Shown: positions 53,944-64,000 of the stretch, in pieces
How the letters are laid out: each line of letters begins with the position of its first letter
Numbering within the stretch: position 1 is the first letter of the stretch
Source of the DNA: Vibrio mexicanus
Lineage (GTDB): Bacteria > Pseudomonadota > Gammaproteobacteria > Enterobacterales > Vibrionaceae
Length of the DNA stretch: 64,000 nt
Reading direction: 5' to 3'
Assembly: GCF_001012815.1 (NCBI RefSeq)
Contig: NZ_JYJP01000027.1
Span: 1-64,000, forward strand
The notes under the pieces: generated by a model
Databases searched by the model: none
Told to the model about the DNA's origin: nothing
What the model saw: the letters and a program-made list of their open reading frames with translations, nothing else
Made by a program: the position numbers and the translations under genes

Positions 53944-55251
53944 ATGCAAGTTACTGTTGAAACGCTAGAAGGCCTAGAGCGCCGTCTTAACATTACTGTT
54001 CCTGCTGCTAACATCGAAGACGCAGTTACAGCTGAATTACGCAACATCGCTAAAAACCGTCGTTTCGATGGTTTCCGTAAAGGTAAAGTGCCTTTGAAAA
54101 TGGTTGCGAAAATGTACGGTAAAGCAGTACGTCAAGACGTGATGGGCGAAGTAATGCAACGTCATTTCATCGAAGCGATCGTTAAAGAGAAAATCAACCC
54201 AGCTGGCGCGCCAACATTTGCACCTGTAGAAAGCAAAGAGGGCGAAGACCTAGTATTCACTGCAACTTTTGAAGTTTACCCAGAAGTTGAGCTGAAAGGT
54301 CTAGAGAACATCACTGTTGAAAAACCAACAACTGAAGTTCAAGACGCAGACGTTGAAGAGATGATCGAAACTCTACGTAAGCAACAAGCAACTTGGGCTG
54401 AAGTAGACACGGCTGCAGAAGAAGGCACTCGTGCAACTATCGATTTCGTTGGTTCAATCGACGGCGAAGAGTTCGAAGGCGGTAAAGCTGAGAACTTCTC
54501 ACTAGAAATGGGCGCGGGTCGCATGATCCCAGGTTTTGAAGACGGTATCACTGGTAAAACAGCAGGTATGGAATTCGAAATCGACGTAACTTTCCCAGAA
54601 GATTACCACGCTGAAAACCTAAAAGGTAAAGCGGCTAAGTTTGCAATCAAAGTGAACAAAGTTGAAGCTCGTGAACTTCCAGAGATCAACGACGAGTTCG
54701 TTTCTAAGTTTGGTGTAGCTGAAGGCGGCGTTGACGCTCTTAAAGCAGAAGTTCGTAAGAACATGGAGCGTGAACTTAAGCAAGCTGTTAAGAACCGCAT
54801 CAAAGAGCAAGCGCTTGACGGTCTAGTGAAAGAGAACGACATCGACGTTCCTGCTGCACTAATCGACCAAGAAATCGGTACTCTACGTCAGCAAGCTGCA
54901 CAACGTTTCGGCGGTAACCCAGAAGCTGCAGAGCAACTTCCACGTGAACTGTTCGAAGAGCAAGCTAAGCGTCGCGTAGTTGTTGGCCTACTTCTAGGTG
55001 AAGTAATCAAGTCTGAAGAGCTAAAAGCTGACGATGAGAAAGTAAAAGCAATCATCGAAGAGATGGCAACTGCTTACGAAGATCCATCTGAAGTAATCGC
55101 TTACTACGAGCAAAACGAGCAAATGATGAACAACATGCGTAACGTTGCTCTAGAAGAGCAAGCAATCGACGCGATCATTGCTAAAGCTCAAGTTTCTGAT
55201 ACAGAAGTTAGCTTCAACGAGCTAATGAATCAGCAACAACCTGCTCAATAA
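53944..55251 (+). CDS. tig: Trigger factor
   Basis: 435 residues, full length. Ribosome-docking [14 protein letters not shown] near residue 40-55, the FKBP-type prolyl isomerase domain (about 150-245: [20 protein letters not shown], split here), and an extended helical chaperone C-terminus. Ribosome-bound chaperone for nascent chains. Followed by clpP-clpX-lon, the usual proteostasis cluster in gammaproteobacteria. Codon use is strongly biased, suggesting high expression. Confidence 0.97.
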   Translation: MQVTVETLEGLERRLNITVPAANIEDAVTAELRNIAKNRRFDGFRKGKVPLKMVAKMYGKAVRQDVMGEVMQRHFIEAIVKEKINPAGAPTFAPVESKEGEDLVFTATFEVYPEVELKGLENITVEKPTTEVQDADVEEMIETLRKQQATWAEVDTAAEEGTRATIDFVGSIDGEEFEGGKAENFSLEMGAGRMIPGFEDGITGKTAGMEFEIDVTFPEDYHAENLKGKAAKFAIKVNKVEARELPEINDEFVSKFGVAEGGVDALKAEVRKNMERELKQAVKNRIKEQALDGLVKENDIDVPAALIDQEIGTLRQQAAQRFGGNPEAAEQLPRELFEEQAKRRVVVGLLLGEVIKSEELKADDEKVKAIIEEMATAYEDPSEVIAYYEQNEQMMNNMRNVALEEQAIDAIIAKAQVSDTEVSFNELMNQQQPAQ

Positions 55252-55300
55252 GCAATATCTTGCGTAGAAGGTTGACTAAGCGTTAACTATTCTGCTAACA

Positions 55301-55331
55301 ATGGTCCGTATGATTTTATCATCCGGGCCAT
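55301..55331 (+). terminator. Hairpin between tig and clpP
   Basis: ATGG-CCG-ATGAT pairs with ATCAT-CGG-CCAT around a TTTT loop at 55301-55331, followed by TTATTTT. Probably a partial terminator allowing some readthrough to clpP. Confidence 0.65.
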
Positions 55332-55352
55332 TTATTTTAGGGACATAAGAAT

Positions 55353-55979
55353 ATGAGCTACCAAGAAAAAAATGCAATGTCGCCAATCATAGACGCGTTA
55401 GTACCAATGGTGGTTGAACAAACTTCCCGCGGTGAACGCTCCTACGATATTTATTCTCGTTTGCTGAAAGAACGTATCATTTTTCTAACAGGCCAAGTTG
55501 AAGACCAAATGGCTAATCTAGTGGTAGCGCAGTTGCTATTCCTAGAGTCAGAAAACCCTGATAAAGATATTTTCCTATACATCAACTCTCCGGGCGGTAG
55601 CGTGACAGCAGGTATGTCAATCTACGACACCATGCAGTTTATTAAGCCTAATGTGAGTACAGTATGTATGGGTCAAGCGTGTTCGATGGGTGCTTTCCTA
55701 TTGGCTGGTGGTGCACCAGGCAAGCGTCACGTTCTACCAAATTCTCGCGTTATGATTCACCAGCCTTTGGGCGGTTTCCAAGGCCAAGCGTCTGACATTC
55801 AGATTCACGCGCAAGAAATCCTAACGATCAAACAGAAGCTAAACCGACTTCTTGCTGAACATACTGGTCAGCCTCTAGAAGTGATTGAGAAAGACACAGA
55901 TCGCGACAACTTTATGTCTGCGGATCAAGCGGTCGAGTACGGTTTAGTGGATTCAGTTTTAAACCATCGCGGCGAATAA
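55353..55979 (+). CDS. clpP: ATP-dependent Clp protease proteolytic subunit ClpP
   Basis: 208 residues. Serine peptidase with catalytic Ser in [11 protein letters not shown], His in [10 protein letters not shown] and the acidic residue in the C-terminal DRDNFMSA region; [11 protein letters not shown] forms the oxyanion/handle strand. Forms the 14-mer chamber that degrades substrates unfolded by ClpX, encoded 82 bases downstream. Confidence 0.98.
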   Translation: MSYQEKNAMSPIIDALVPMVVEQTSRGERSYDIYSRLLKERIIFLTGQVEDQMANLVVAQLLFLESENPDKDIFLYINSPGGSVTAGMSIYDTMQFIKPNVSTVCMGQACSMGAFLLAGGAPGKRHVLPNSRVMIHQPLGGFQGQASDIQIHAQEILTIKQKLNRLLAEHTGQPLEVIEKDTDRDNFMSADQAVEYGLVDSVLNHRGE

Positions 55980-56061
55980 TTGATAACTTAATTGATTAGC
56001 GCAATTCGGTTTAAATTGATATACACTCAAACATAGAGAGTAAAGGCTAAGAGGTTAGCGA

Positions 56062-57342
56062 ATGACAGATAAAAGCAAAGAGAGTGGTAGCAGTAAACTG
56101 CTTTACTGCTCTTTCTGTGGCAAAAGCCAGCACGAAGTTCGCAAGCTAATCGCCGGCCCATCCGTTTACATTTGTGATGAATGTGTCGACCTATGTAACG
56201 ACATTATTCGTGAAGAAATCAAAGATGTTCTGCCTAAGAAACAGTCCGAAGCGTTACCAACGCCAAAAGACATTCGTGAACACCTTGATGACTATGTAAT
56301 TGGCCAAGATTACGCGAAGAAAGTGCTTGCTGTTGCGGTATATAACCACTACAAGCGTTTACGTAATGGAGACACGACCAGTGAAGGTGTAGAACTCGGT
56401 AAGAGTAACATTCTTCTGATTGGTCCAACGGGTAGTGGTAAAACGCTACTTGCAGAGACGTTAGCTCGTTTCCTAGATGTTCCATTTACAATGGCAGACG
56501 CCACCACGTTAACAGAAGCAGGTTATGTAGGTGAGGATGTTGAAAACATCATCCAAAAACTACTGCAAAAATGTGACTATGACGTGGCGAAAGCTGAGCG
56601 CGGTATTGTCTATATCGACGAAATCGATAAGATTTCTCGTAAAGCAGAAAACCCTTCAATTACACGTGATGTGTCTGGTGAAGGTGTGCAACAAGCACTG
56701 CTTAAACTGGTTGAAGGTACGGTTGCATCGGTTCCACCTCAAGGTGGTCGTAAGCATCCTCAGCAAGAGTTCCTACAAGTTGATACATCTAAGATCTTAT
56801 TCATCTGTGGCGGTGCATTTGCAGGCCTAGACAAAGTGATCGAGCAGCGTGTAGCGACAGGTACGGGGATTGGCTTTGGTGCGGAAGTTCGTTCTAAAGA
56901 CGAAACCAAGACTGTAGGTGAACTGTTCACGCAAGTTGAACCAGAAGATTTGGTGAAATACGGCCTTATCCCAGAGTTCATCGGCCGTCTACCAGTAACA
57001 ACGACTCTAACTGAACTTGATGAAGCTGCGCTGATTCAGATTCTATGTGAGCCTAAGAACGCACTCACAAAACAGTACGGTGCGCTATTTGACTTAGAGA
57101 ACGTTGAGCTTGAGTTCCGTGAAGATGCGCTTCGCGCGATTGCTAAAAAAGCAATGGAACGCAAGACAGGTGCTCGTGGCTTGCGCTCTATCTTAGAAAG
57201 CGTACTGCTAGAAACCATGTACGAGCTTCCATCGTCTACCGATGTAAGCAAAGTGGTTATCGACGAGTCAGTGATTAAAGGCGAGTCAGACCCGCTATTA
57301 ATCTACAGCAATAGCGACAACCAAGCCGCTGGCGCTGAATAA
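56062..57342 (+). CDS. clpX: ATP-dependent Clp protease ATP-binding subunit ClpX
   Basis: 426 residues. N-terminal zinc finger (CSFCGKS...CDECVDLC, about 15-40), Walker [13 protein letters not shown], Walker [11 protein letters not shown], the pore loop GYVGEDV and the ClpP-docking [10 protein letters not shown]. Hexameric unfoldase. AAGAGG-type ribosome site precedes ATG 56062. Followed by a strong terminator, so separate from lon. Confidence 0.98.
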   Translation: MTDKSKESGSSKLLYCSFCGKSQHEVRKLIAGPSVYICDECVDLCNDIIREEIKDVLPKKQSEALPTPKDIREHLDDYVIGQDYAKKVLAVAVYNHYKRLRNGDTTSEGVELGKSNILLIGPTGSGKTLLAETLARFLDVPFTMADATTLTEAGYVGEDVENIIQKLLQKCDYDVAKAERGIVYIDEIDKISRKAENPSITRDVSGEGVQQALLKLVEGTVASVPPQGGRKHPQQEFLQVDTSKILFICGGAFAGLDKVIEQRVATGTGIGFGAEVRSKDETKTVGELFTQVEPEDLVKYGLIPEFIGRLPVTTTLTELDEAALIQILCEPKNALTKQYGALFDLENVELEFREDALRAIAKKAMERKTGARGLRSILESVLLETMYELPSSTDVSKVVIDESVIKGESDPLLIYSNSDNQAAGAE

Positions 57343-57354
57343 AGATCGCAAAAT

Positions 57355-57387
57355 AAAAAAGGAGGCATCAAATGCCTCCTTTTTTTT
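57355..57387 (+). terminator. Terminator of clpX
   Basis: AAAAAAGGAGGCAT and ATGCCTCCTTTTTT form a near-perfect stem around a CAA loop with a T8 tail. Confidence 0.92.
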
Positions 57388-57394
57388 ATTCTTT

Positions 57395-57423
57395 CATTGA
57401 ATCCAACTAAATAGCCCCCATAT
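57395..57423 (+). promoter_or_regulatory. Sigma-32 heat-shock promoter of lon
   Basis: CATTGAA (-35, 57395-57401), 14 bases, then CCCCATAT (-10, 57416-57423), close to the sigma-32 consensus and 35 bases before the lon start. lon is a classic heat-shock gene. Confidence 0.7.
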
Positions 57424-57457
57424 ACTGCTCATAAGACTAAGCGGAAGAGAGAATAAT

Positions 57458-59809
57458 ATGAACTTGGAACGTTCCGAGCGTATCGAGATCCCCGTACTAC
57501 CTCTGCGTGATGTAGTGGTTTACCCTCACATGGTTATTCCTTTATTTGTTGGCCGAGAAAAATCAATCAGCTGCTTAGAAGCGGCAATGGACAACAATAA
57601 GCAGGTTCTGTTAGTGGCTCAAAAACAAGCAGAAACCGATGAACCAGCCCTAGAAGACCTATTCGAAGTAGGTACTGTTGCGACAATTCTTCAACTACTA
57701 AAGCTTCCTGATGGCACAGTTAAAGTGCTTGTGGAAGGTCAGCAACGTGCCAAAATTCATGAGTTCAAAGAGAGTGAATTCTTTTTAGCTGACGCTGAAT
57801 ATCTGCCGACTCCAGAACTTGATGAAAAAGAACAAGAAGTGATTGTTCGCAGTGCGATCAATCAATTTGAAGGCTTCATTAAACTGAACAAAAAAATCCC
57901 ACCAGAAGTCCTGACTTCATTGAATGGGATTGATGAAGCTGCTCGCTTAGCGGATACCATTGCGGCCCATATGCCACTTAAGTTGGTCGACAAGCAGCAC
58001 GTGCTTGAGATTCTGGATGTCACAGAGCGTCTTGAATTCTTAATGGGCCAAATGGAATCTGAAATCGACATTCTACAAGTTGAGAAGAAAATCCGCGGTC
58101 GCGTTAAGAAGCAGATGGAGAAGTCTCAACGCGAGTATTACCTCAACGAACAGATGAAGGCTATCCAGAAAGAGCTGGGTGAGTCGGAAGATGGCGTTGA
58201 TGAATTTGAAGTTTTAAAGCAGAAGATTGAAGAGTCGAAAATGCCTCAAGAGGCAAAAGAGAAGACAGAACAAGAACTGCAAAAACTGAAGATGATGTCG
58301 CCAATGTCGGCTGAAGCTACGGTGGTTCGTAGCTATATCGATTGGATGGTTGGTGTACCTTGGGCGAAGCGTTCAAAAGTTAAGAAGAACCTAGCGAAAG
58401 CAGAGGAAGTACTTAACGAAGACCACTACGGTCTTGAGCGTGTTAAAGAGCGTATCCTTGAGTATTTAGCAGTACAAAACCGCATCAACAAGCTAAAAGG
58501 TCCAATCCTTTGTCTTGTTGGTCCTCCAGGTGTAGGTAAAACCTCGCTGGGTCGGTCTATCGCAGCGGCAACGGGCCGTAAATACACACGTATGGCGTTA
58601 GGCGGCGTTCGTGATGAAGCGGAAATCCGTGGTCACCGTCGTACTTACATTGGTTCACTGCCGGGTAAGCTGATTCAGAAGATGTCTAAAGTTGGCGTGA
58701 AAAACCCACTTTTCCTTCTGGATGAGATCGACAAGATGTCTTCAGATATGCGTGGTGATCCATCATCGGCATTGCTAGAAGTATTAGATCCAGAGCAAAA
58801 CAACGCGTTTAACGACCACTATCTAGAAGTGGATTACGACTTGTCTGATGTTATGTTCGTTGCAACCTCGAACTCAATGGATATTCCGGGACCACTACTG
58901 GACCGTATGGAAGTGATTCGTCTTTCTGGTTACACAGAAGATGAGAAACTGAACATTGCCAAACGTCACCTTGTTGATAAGCAGGTGAAGCGTAACGGTC
59001 TGAAGCCTAACGAAATCACCATCGAAGATTCTGCAATCATTGGCATTATTCGCTACTACACGCGTGAAGCGGGTGTACGTAGCCTAGAGCGCGAAATTTC
59101 TAAGATCTGTCGTAAAGCCGTGAAGAATATCTTGCTCGATTCAAGCTTGAAGTCTGTTACGGTAACGATGGACAACCTAAAAGAGTATCTAGGTGTTCAG
59201 CGTCATGACTTTGGTAAAGCTGATGACAGCAACCGTATCGGTCAAGTGACCGGTCTTGCTTGGACTCAAGTTGGCGGCGATCTACTTACGATCGAAACCG
59301 AAGCTATGCCTGGTAAAGGTAAGCTCACGCAGACTGGTTCTCTTGGCGACGTGATGAAAGAGTCTATCCAAGCAGCGATGACGGTTGTACGCTCTCGTGC
59401 AGAAAAGCTGGGTATCAACTCAGACTTCTATGAGAAGCGCGACATTCACGTACACGTTCCTGAAGGGGCAACACCAAAAGATGGCCCTAGTGCGGGTATC
59501 GCAATGTGTACTGCGTTGGTTTCTAGCTTGACTGGTAATCCTGTTAAAGCAGAAGTAGGTATGACAGGTGAAATTACCCTCCGTGGTGAAGTTCTGCCTA
59601 TCGGTGGTCTGAAAGAGAAACTGCTTGCGGCGCATCGCGGTGGCATCAAAACAGTACTGATTCCAAAGGACAACGAGCGTGATTTGGAAGAGATTCCAGA
59701 CAATGTTATTGCGGATCTGAAGGTTATCCCAGTGCAGTGGATCGACGAGGTTCTTAAGGTTGCACTAGAGCGAGACCCTTCTGGAGTCGAATTCGCTGCG
59801 CAAAAATAG
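57458..59809 (+). CDS. lon: ATP-dependent protease Lon
   Basis: 783 residues. N-terminal substrate-recognition domain with a coiled coil (about 190-300), AAA+ module (Walker A GPPGVGKTSLGRS, Walker B LFLLDEIDKM) and C-terminal Ser-Lys protease: Ser in PKDGPSAGIAM and Lys in LKEKLLAAHRGG. Degrades misfolded and regulatory proteins. Full length, heat-shock promoter upstream and terminator downstream. Confidence 0.98.
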   Translation: MNLERSERIEIPVLPLRDVVVYPHMVIPLFVGREKSISCLEAAMDNNKQVLLVAQKQAETDEPALEDLFEVGTVATILQLLKLPDGTVKVLVEGQQRAKIHEFKESEFFLADAEYLPTPELDEKEQEVIVRSAINQFEGFIKLNKKIPPEVLTSLNGIDEAARLADTIAAHMPLKLVDKQHVLEILDVTERLEFLMGQMESEIDILQVEKKIRGRVKKQMEKSQREYYLNEQMKAIQKELGESEDGVDEFEVLKQKIEESKMPQEAKEKTEQELQKLKMMSPMSAEATVVRSYIDWMVGVPWAKRSKVKKNLAKAEEVLNEDHYGLERVKERILEYLAVQNRINKLKGPILCLVGPPGVGKTSLGRSIAAATGRKYTRMALGGVRDEAEIRGHRRTYIGSLPGKLIQKMSKVGVKNPLFLLDEIDKMSSDMRGDPSSALLEVLDPEQNNAFNDHYLEVDYDLSDVMFVATSNSMDIPGPLLDRMEVIRLSGYTEDEKLNIAKRHLVDKQVKRNGLKPNEITIEDSAIIGIIRYYTREAGVRSLEREISKICRKAVKNILLDSSLKSVTVTMDNLKEYLGVQRHDFGKADDSNRIGQVTGLAWTQVGGDLLTIETEAMPGKGKLTQTGSLGDVMKESIQAAMTVVRSRAEKLGINSDFYEKRDIHVHVPEGATPKDGPSAGIAMCTALVSSLTGNPVKAEVGMTGEITLRGEVLPIGGLKEKLLAAHRGGIKTVLIPKDNERDLEEIPDNVIADLKVIPVQWIDEVLKVALERDPSGVEFAAQK

Positions 59810-59838
59810 TGACGTGCAGCAAAAATAATTAAAAGATT

Positions 59839-59875
59839 ACGCTGATTAGCCTAAAAAGGCTTGTCAGCGTTTTTT
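59839..59875 (+). terminator. Terminator of lon
   Basis: ACGCTGA..AGCC pairs with GGCT..TCAGCGT (59839-59870), followed by a run of eight T. Confidence 0.88.
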
Positions 59876-60003
59876 TTGGGCGCTAACGTTACAAACTATA
59901 GCTGAGACCCTTGGTACAACTGGCCTCAGCTTATTTTCAAATATGAATGGAACGAAACGCTATCTTAATAAAAATACAACAGATAGCACTAAGGGGAATC
60001 ACA

Positions 60004-60276
60004 GTGAACAAAACACAATTAGTAGAAAAAATTGCAGAAAATGCTGACATCTCAAAAGCGTCTGCTGGTCGTGCTCTTGATGCATTCATCGAAGCAGTTG
60101 GCGACACTCTACAATCTGGCGACCAAGTAGCTCTAGTTGGTTTCGGTACTTTCAGCGTACGTACTCGTGCTGCTCGTACAGGCCGTAACCCTAAGACTGG
60201 TGAAGAGATCCAAATCGCAGAAGCAAAAGTACCAGCATTCAAAGCAGGTAAAGCTCTGAAAGACTCTTGTAACTAA
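60004..60276 (+). CDS. hupB: DNA-binding protein HU-beta
   Basis: 90 residues from GTG 60004 with AGGGGAA upstream; in-frame codons back to 59947 are non-coding. Full HU fold: [38 protein letters not shown] (DNA-binding arms) and [17 protein letters not shown]. Histone-like nucleoid protein. In the standard lon-hupB-ppiD order, with its own terminator. Confidence 0.97.
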   Translation: MNKTQLVEKIAENADISKASAGRALDAFIEAVGDTLQSGDQVALVGFGTFSVRTRAARTGRNPKTGEEIQIAEAKVPAFKAGKALKDSCN

Positions 60277-60312
60277 TACAAGTTTTAAAGAAATTTCGAA
60301 CCTTTTTAATTT

Positions 60313-60345
60313 ATGCGCATCCTACTGATGCGCATTTCTTTTTCT
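60313..60345 (+). terminator. Terminator of hupB
   Basis: ATGCGCATC (60313-60321) pairs with GATGCGCAT (60327-60335), followed by TTCTTTTT. Confidence 0.9.
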
Positions 60346-60416
60346 GGTATCATCGCGCTAATCAAATTTTTTAAATTAAGAAGTGTTCAACTTCATTTTC
60401 GGAGAGCATTAAAACT

Positions 60417-62270
60417 ATGATGGAACGGATTCGCGAGGGCGTGAATAGCATCGCGGTAAAAATTATCCTCGGACTAATTATCCTTTCGTTTGTATTTGCC
60501 GGCGTGGGTAGCTACATCATTGGCGGTAACGCGAATGTGGCAGCAAAAGTTGGCAACGCAGAAATTGCACGTGGTGAATTCGAGCAAGCTTATCAAAACG
60601 AACGTAATCGCATGCAATCACAGCTTGGCGACTACTTCTCTAACCTGCTTGCTGATCCAAGCTACGTAGAGTCATTCCGTCGTTCTGTTCTAGATCGCAT
60701 GGTTAACGATCTGCTACTTGAGCAACACGCTCAATCTCTAGGTCTTCGCGTAAGCGATGCTCAAATTCGTACTATGATTCTTGAAATGCCTCAGTTCCAA
60801 ACCGAAGGTACTTTCGACCAAGACATTTATCAATCTGCGCTTCGTCGTGCAGGTTTTTCTCCAGAGAGCTTTGCTGAATACTTGCGCCGTGATTTGATTC
60901 GCAACCAACTGCTAACGGCCGTTCAGTCGAGTGACTTTGCGCTTGAAGGTGAAGTCGAAGCTCAAAGCAAGTTGATTACTCAAACTCGAGAAGTTCGTAA
61001 GATTGCGCTGTCTTTAGAAGATTACGCAAACCAGGTTGAGCTAACGGAAGAAGAAATCACAAGCTACTATGAACAGAACTCTGCAAGCTACATGCGTCCT
61101 GAGCAGGTTAAAGTGGCTTACATCGAGCTCTCTGCTGAGTCATTGCGTAAACAAGTTAGCGTAACAGACGAGCAAGCCCTAACTTACTATAACGAGCACC
61201 TAGACAAATATTCATCAGACGAGCAGCGCAGCGTAAGCCATATTCTGACTCAAGATGCTGAAAGTGCTCAGGCAATTCTTGACGAGTTGAACGCAGGTGC
61301 AGACTTTGCCACTCTTGCTCAAGATAAATCTGAAGACTTCGGTAGCTCAGAAGAGGGTGGTTCACTAGGTTGGATTGAACGTGATGTGATGGATCCTGCT
61401 TTTGAAGAAGCGGCATTTGCACTGGTTAATGCTGGTGATATTACAGAAGTGGTTCAGTCTGATTTTGGTTTCCATATCATCAAGCTTGATGACGTAAGAA
61501 CGTCAGTTGTGAAACCGTTTGAAGAAGTGTCTGATGAAATCATCGCTGAGATTATCGACCAAGAAGCGGTTGATCAGTTCTACGAGCTACAAAGCGACCT
61601 AGAGCGTGTTGCATTTGAATACCCTGATTCATTAGACGATGCTGCTGAAGCGGTTAATCAACCTATTCAAGTAACGGATTTTGTTTCTCAAGTGGATGCA
61701 CCACAAATTCTGCTTTCTCAAGCAGTGATGCAAGCGATTCTTAGCCCAGAAGTAAAAGAAGATGGCCTCAACTCAGAAGTTATCGAAGTAGCACCAGAGC
61801 ACATCATTGTTGTTCGTGTTGAAGATGCTCGTGATGAAATCGTACTGCCACTTGAGGAAGTCCGTGAGCAAGTTGAGTTGCGTCTATCTCAACTACGTGG
61901 TGAAGAGAATGCGATTGCAACTGCGAATGAAGTATTGGAGTCGCTAGAGCAAGACGGTTCTGCATTGACGAAATTCGATTTGAGCTTCTCAGAAAGTGAG
62001 ATGATTGATCGTAGCTCTGCAATCGCTGATGTTGTATTTGCAATGGCGAAACCGCAGCAAGGCGAGCCGGTGTATGCGCAAGCGAAGGAAATGAATGGCG
62101 ACATCGTCATCGTTGCTCTGGACAAAGTTATTGCAGATATTGAGCCTCAATACATGGCTCAAATCGGTAACCAAATTGTGCAGATGAATGCTCAACAAGA
62201 TTTGTCTGGACTGCTGAGTATCATTCGCAATAACACTGACATTGACTATTTTATTGTAGATACGCAGTAG
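60417..62270 (+). CDS. ppiD: Periplasmic folding chaperone / peptidyl-prolyl isomerase PpiD
   Basis: 617 residues. One N-terminal membrane anchor (about 15-36, IILGLIILSFVFAGVGSYII), a SurA-like chaperone region, then a parvulin domain (RSVSHILTQ...GGSLGWIERDVMDPAFEEAAF...FGFHIIKLDD, about 270-360). Helps folding of exported proteins at the inner-membrane surface. ATG 60417 and ATG 60420 are adjacent. GGAG precedes them. Confidence 0.95.
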   Translation: MMERIREGVNSIAVKIILGLIILSFVFAGVGSYIIGGNANVAAKVGNAEIARGEFEQAYQNERNRMQSQLGDYFSNLLADPSYVESFRRSVLDRMVNDLLLEQHAQSLGLRVSDAQIRTMILEMPQFQTEGTFDQDIYQSALRRAGFSPESFAEYLRRDLIRNQLLTAVQSSDFALEGEVEAQSKLITQTREVRKIALSLEDYANQVELTEEEITSYYEQNSASYMRPEQVKVAYIELSAESLRKQVSVTDEQALTYYNEHLDKYSSDEQRSVSHILTQDAESAQAILDELNAGADFATLAQDKSEDFGSSEEGGSLGWIERDVMDPAFEEAAFALVNAGDITEVVQSDFGFHIIKLDDVRTSVVKPFEEVSDEIIAEIIDQEAVDQFYELQSDLERVAFEYPDSLDDAAEAVNQPIQVTDFVSQVDAPQILLSQAVMQAILSPEVKEDGLNSEVIEVAPEHIIVVRVEDARDEIVLPLEEVREQVELRLSQLRGEENAIATANEVLESLEQDGSALTKFDLSFSESEMIDRSSAIADVVFAMAKPQQGEPVYAQAKEMNGDIVIVALDKVIADIEPQYMAQIGNQIVQMNAQQDLSGLLSIIRNNTDIDYFIVDTQ

Positions 62271-62293
62271 CATCTGCAATTAACAGGTTAATC

Positions 62294-62325
62294 AAAACGG
62301 GCCGCATTAGCGGCTCGTTTTATTT
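62294..62325 (+). terminator. Terminator of ppiD
   Basis: AAAACG-GCCGC (62294-62305) pairs with GCGGC-CGTTTT (62310-62321) around ATTA, then TATTTTG. Confidence 0.85.
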
Positions 62326-62408
62326 TGTCGTTATCCTGCTTATCAACAAACAATGGAACCTTCACAATCATGCTCCTTTTTTAATCTATTTCTATAAGGA
62401 GAATAAAA

Positions 62409-62708
62409 TTGATTTTGAAGAGAATATTGATTGCATTTGCGATCGTTTTTAGTTTATCTCAGGTGTCATTTGCTGCAGAAAACACAACTAAGCCTGAACT
62501 GGAAGGTATCGAGATTACAGTCAATGTCAACCAGGCGGGGGCAGAAGAACTTGCGGCGTTGCTATCGGGTGTTGGGATTTCTAAAGCGAAGGCAATTGTG
62601 GAATATCGCGACAAAGTGGGTAAGTTTGCTTCAGCCGATGATCTCATCAATGTAAAAGGTATTGGTGAGTCAATTGTTGAAAAGAACAGAGCAAGAATTA
62701 AGTTGTAG
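62409..62708 (+). CDS. ComEA-like helix-hairpin-helix DNA-binding protein
   Basis: 99 residues from TTG 62409, with AAGGAG nine bases upstream. Signal peptide (cleavage near SFAAEN) followed by two HhH motifs (VNVNQAGAEELAALLSGVG and ADDLINVKGIGESIVEKN). In Vibrio, a protein of this type next to ppiD serves as ComEA, the periplasmic DNA-binding ratchet of natural transformation; that assignment comes from position and fold, not from direct evidence here. Confidence 0.85.
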   Translation: MILKRILIAFAIVFSLSQVSFAAENTTKPELEGIEITVNVNQAGAEELAALLSGVGISKAKAIVEYRDKVGKFASADDLINVKGIGESIVEKNRARIKL

Positions 62709-62868
62709 TCACTTGCTAAGTTTCAGTGAGGCGCTGAAGTTAAGCGCCTTTCAACATCAATTCAGTAGAATTGCCTGTATAACTTCCTATCGCTTACGTA
62801 TATAATTCTGCGTCGATAAATGCTCAGGTATATGTACCTTTGCAACTGATAACAACGTGGAGTTGAAG

Positions 62869-63548
62869 ATGTCCCCTCATACACCTGTCGTTACCGTAGA
62901 TGGCCCCAGTGGTGCAGGTAAAGGCACACTATGCATGCTGTTAGCTGATAAGCTAGGTTATCAGCTACTCGATTCAGGCGCGATCTATCGTGTATTAGCG
63001 CTTGCAGCGATCCATCACGGTCTAGACCTTGAGTCAGAAGATGCCCTTGTTCCTATGGCGACACACCTCGATGTTCAGTTTGTCGCAGAAGGTGACCTAG
63101 TTAAAGTCATTCTTGAAGGCGAAGATGTCTCTCGTGAGTTGCGTAAAGAAGAAACGGGCATGGCGGCTTCAAAAGTAGCCGCACTTCCACGTGTTCGAGA
63201 GGCATTGTTACGTCGACAAAGAGCATTTGCCGAAGGTGAAGGTCTAGTCGCAGATGGTCGAGACATGGGTACTGTTGTATTCCCATCCGCTGAAGTGAAA
63301 ATCTTCTTAGATGCGAGTGCTCATGAGCGTGCAACGAGACGGCTTAAACAGTTGCAAGATAAAGGGTTAGATGTTAAATTTGACGACCTTTTGAGCGAGA
63401 TCCAAGAGCGAGACGATAGAGATCGTAATCGCCCAGTGCTCCATTACGCCCTGCAGAGGATGCGCTCGTGCTTGATTCTACTTCGATGACTATCGAACAA
63501 GTGGTAGAAGAAGCACTGAAATATATTGAATCTAAGTTGGCAGAGTAG
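62869..63548 (+). CDS. cmk: Cytidylate kinase (single-base frameshift)
   Basis: 226 residues after restoring one G near 63438; as written, the protein ends at 63489 with an unrelated tail ([11 protein letters not shown]). The restored reading continues [20 protein letters not shown] to TAG 63546. P-loop [11 protein letters not shown], substrate-binding [12 protein letters not shown] and [13 protein letters not shown] are present. Phosphorylates CMP/dCMP. ATG 62869 with GGAG upstream. cmk is normally essential and lies just before rpsA, so an error in the sequence is far likelier than a real mutation. Confidence 0.92.
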
Positions 63549-63658
63549 TCTATACTCTGTCAGCACAGAACGTCGGTCGCAAGGATGATGATTGGCGAAT
63601 TTAATAACCCCATGCGGTAGGATACCCGTGGACGTTTAATTTATTGAAGATTAAATAA

Positions 63659-64000
63659 ATGACTGAATCTTTTGCTCAACTCTTTGAAGAGTTTCTAAAC
63701 GAAACAGAATTCCAACAAGGCAGCATCGTTAAAGGTACTGTAGTAGCTATCGAGAACGGTTTCGTTCTTGTTGACGCTGGTCTTAAGTCTGAATCTGCTA
63801 TCCCTGCTGAACAGTTCAAGAACGCTGCTGGCGAACTTGAAGTTGAAATCGGCGCTGAAGTAGACGTAGCTCTAGACGCTGTTGAAGATGGTTTCGGTGA
63901 GACTCAACTTTCTCGTGAGAAAGCTAAGCGTCACGAAGCTTGGATCGTTCTTGAGAAAGCTTACGAAGAAGCTGAAACTGTTGTTGGTATCATCAACGGT
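63659..64000 (+). CDS. rpsA: 30S ribosomal protein S1 (5' part, cut by window end)
   Basis: First 114 codons of S1 from ATG 63659, starting [18 protein letters not shown]. The first S1 RNA-binding repeat begins at [20 protein letters not shown]. The frame is open to the last base. The 110-base upstream region contains a GGTAGGATACC-type hairpin, consistent with the autoregulated rpsA leader. Position after cmk is the standard gammaproteobacterial arrangement. Confidence 0.96.
   Translation, partial: MTESFAQLFEEFLNETEFQQGSIVKGTVVAIENGFVLVDAGLKSESAIPAEQFKNAAGELEVEIGAEVDVALDAVEDGFGETQLSREKAKRHEAWIVLEKAYEEAETVVGIING

Overview
The window looks like chromosome 1 of a Vibrio (Gammaproteobacteria). 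The right-hand part carries tig-clpP-clpX-lon-hupB-ppiD-comEA-like-cmk-rpsA, a dctPQM/dctDB C4-dicarboxylate system, and a Vibrio-type haem locus (tonB1-exbB1-exbD1-hutBCD divergent from hutW-hutX-hutZ-receptor). No intact tRNA, rRNA operon or CRISPR array was found.

Region 1 (1-11.9 kb) is accessory DNA. It opens with a Tle1-type phospholipase, a probable type VI secretion effector, followed by a lipoprotein that is probably its immunity protein. The lipoprotein gene is tandemly duplicated with a 641-bp period, and the second copy is frameshifted. Next is a large gene with a PD-(D/E)XK nuclease-like C-terminus, cut by a complete IS3-family element (1,259 bp, CTA target duplication). A string of small AT-rich orphan genes follows, then a tyrosine integrase beside a 3' half of tRNA-Arg(UCU).

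Region 2 (11.86-22.05 kb) is a discrete island of about 10.2 kb, bounded by a 23-bp direct repeat of the tRNA-Arg 3' end. It has its own integrase, an AlpA-like regulator and a VapE-like replication protein, the core set of a phage-satellite-like element. Its cargo resembles defence genes: a CoiA-like protein, a PD-(D/E)XK nuclease-like protein, and a protein fusing an HD phosphohydrolase-like domain to an Hsp90/GHKL-type ATPase. It sits in tandem with the preceding island at the same tRNA target.

Region 3 (22.1-64 kb) is the conserved backbone. It contains a three-gene phospholipid operon (acyltransferase, CdsA-like, CDP-alcohol phosphotransferase), a QueD-like protein, and an HD-GYP receptor whose CACHE sensor appears split by a solute-binding domain. 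A glucose-type ABC transporter follows with its two-component system. The dctPQM TRAP operon has a visible sigma-54 promoter, matching the NtrC-type DctD regulator encoded 10 kb away. The haem locus lies between dctPQM and dctDB. The proteostasis genes and rpsA (cut by the window end) close the window.

Ten genes, among them the normally essential cmk, are each broken by a single-base indel, usually in a homopolymer, and each can be restored by changing one base per site. This pattern points to base-calling errors in the assembly, so frameshifts in the accessory genes should not be read as biological inactivation without checking.
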